Below, one piece after another: positions 63,582 through 64,000 of a stretch of 64,000 nt of DNA (positions within the stretch are counted from its first letter, which is position 1; each line of letters opens with the position of its first letter). Origin of the DNA: Pedobacter ginsenosidimutans (GTDB lineage: Bacteria; Bacteroidota; Bacteroidia; Sphingobacteriales; Sphingobacteriaceae); NCBI RefSeq assembly GCF_001442625.1, contig NZ_LMZQ01000007.1, positions 124,001-188,000 of the forward strand, read 5' to 3'. The notes beneath the pieces were generated by a model. That model was not told where the DNA came from, searched no databases, and saw nothing but the letters and a program-made list of their open reading frames with translations. Both the position numbers and the translations under genes were made by a program.

Positions 63582-64000
63582 TAGCCGTCATAATCCCTAC
63601 TTATAATCCAAAGGATGAGTTTTTAAATGAAACTTTAAACTCTTTAAAGAAACAAAGCCTACATACTTCTTTTTGGGAACTCATAATAGTTGACAACAAT
63701 TCCTCGCCTAAGGTTGAGGCAGATTTATCATGGCACCCTAATTCCTGTATAGTAAGTGAAGAGAAACAAGGACTCACCCATGCAAGGTTAAAAGGCTTCA
63801 GTCAAACAAATTGTGAAATAATAGTCATGGTAGATGATGATAATATTTTAGATGAAAATTATTTAGAAAATTGTCTTTCTATCTTTAACGAATTTCCAAA
63901 AATGGGTGCCATTGGTGGTAACATTGAGGGCAAATTTGAAATTATCCCTCCGTATTGGACTAAAGATTTCTTTAGCTTATTAGCGATCCGAAATCTCGGC
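63578..64000 (+). CDS. Family 2 glycosyltransferase (C-terminus beyond the right edge)
   Basis: I read this from the raw sequence: an open frame from a TTG at 63578 (TTGA overlap with the previous stop) through the window end, 141 codons. An ATT at 63563 is an alternative start. GT-A marks are AVIIPTYNPKDEFLNETLNS, WELIIVDNNSS and VMVDDDNI with the metal-binding Asp cluster. The frame continues past the window. Confidence 0.85.
   Translation, partial: MIAVIIPTYNPKDEFLNETLNSLKKQSLHTSFWELIIVDNNSSPKVEADLSWHPNSCIVSEEKQGLTHARLKGFSQTNCEIIVMVDDDNILDENYLENCLSIFNEFPKMGAIGGNIEGKFEIIPPYWTKDFFSLLAIRNLG

Overview
The window is chromosomal DNA from a member of the Bacteroidota, most likely a Sphingobacteriaceae of the Pedobacter type. 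The evidence is a SusC/SusD pair with an ECF sigma factor and FecR anti-sigma factor, TonB receptors carrying CarboxypepD_reg-like domains, promoters of the TAnnTTTG type, an UpxY/NusG-like regulator in front of a polysaccharide locus, and dispersed intergenic repeats typical of this phylum. I saw no rRNA, tRNA, CRISPR array, transposase gene or prophage.

Positions 1-16190 (minus strand) hold the division and cell wall (dcw) cluster in the order mraZ, rsmH, ftsL-like, ftsI, murE, mraY, murD, ftsW, murG, murC, ftsQ, ftsA, ftsZ; ftsZ runs off the left edge. Together these genes make lipid II and build the divisome. Three GTGGT boxes with a 10-bp period upstream of mraZ look like an MraZ operator. 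TTTTCCACA words cluster between ftsA and ftsZ. Several spacers carry dispersed repeats.

Positions 16529-27664 (minus strand) hold a glycan-utilisation locus: ECF sigma, FecR, SusC with an STN domain, SusD, a clan GH-A-like hydrolase and an FAD-dependent oxidoreductase. The two enzymes share a golvesin-like C-terminal domain. Positions 27957-32686 hold iron-uptake genes: a PepSY membrane protein, a small secreted protein and a siderophore-type TonB receptor, with shared promoter motifs.

Positions 33492-41293 hold general metabolism: a DUF1080 protein, pgk with a GNAT acetyltransferase, two tandem PqiA-like membrane proteins, a DoxX-like protein and gap. A roughly 330-bp repeat family occurs here, as a tandem array after gap and as one inverted copy before the PqiA-like genes.

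Positions 42223-64000 are a surface-polysaccharide region. It has a WecA-like initiating transferase and a GT2 enzyme, followed by four small minus-strand secreted proteins plus the relic of a fifth. The plus-strand operon then encodes Wza-like and Wzc-like proteins, a NusG-like factor, an asparagine-synthase-type amidotransferase, glycosyltransferases, Wzm/Wzt ABC export, two methyltransferases, a DUF5672 protein and an acyltransferase. It continues past the right edge and looks more AT-rich from about 56.6 kb.

The most unusual content is the group of four small proteins at 44331-47085. Each has a signal peptide, four similarly placed cysteines and a C-terminal sorting-like tripartite tail (C-P/N-I/L-D-x-Y, hydrophobic helix, basic end). 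They resemble the PID-CTERM or exosortase class of sorting signals and sit beside an exopolysaccharide locus, the usual setting for exosortases. No exosortase is visible in the window, so that link is inference.
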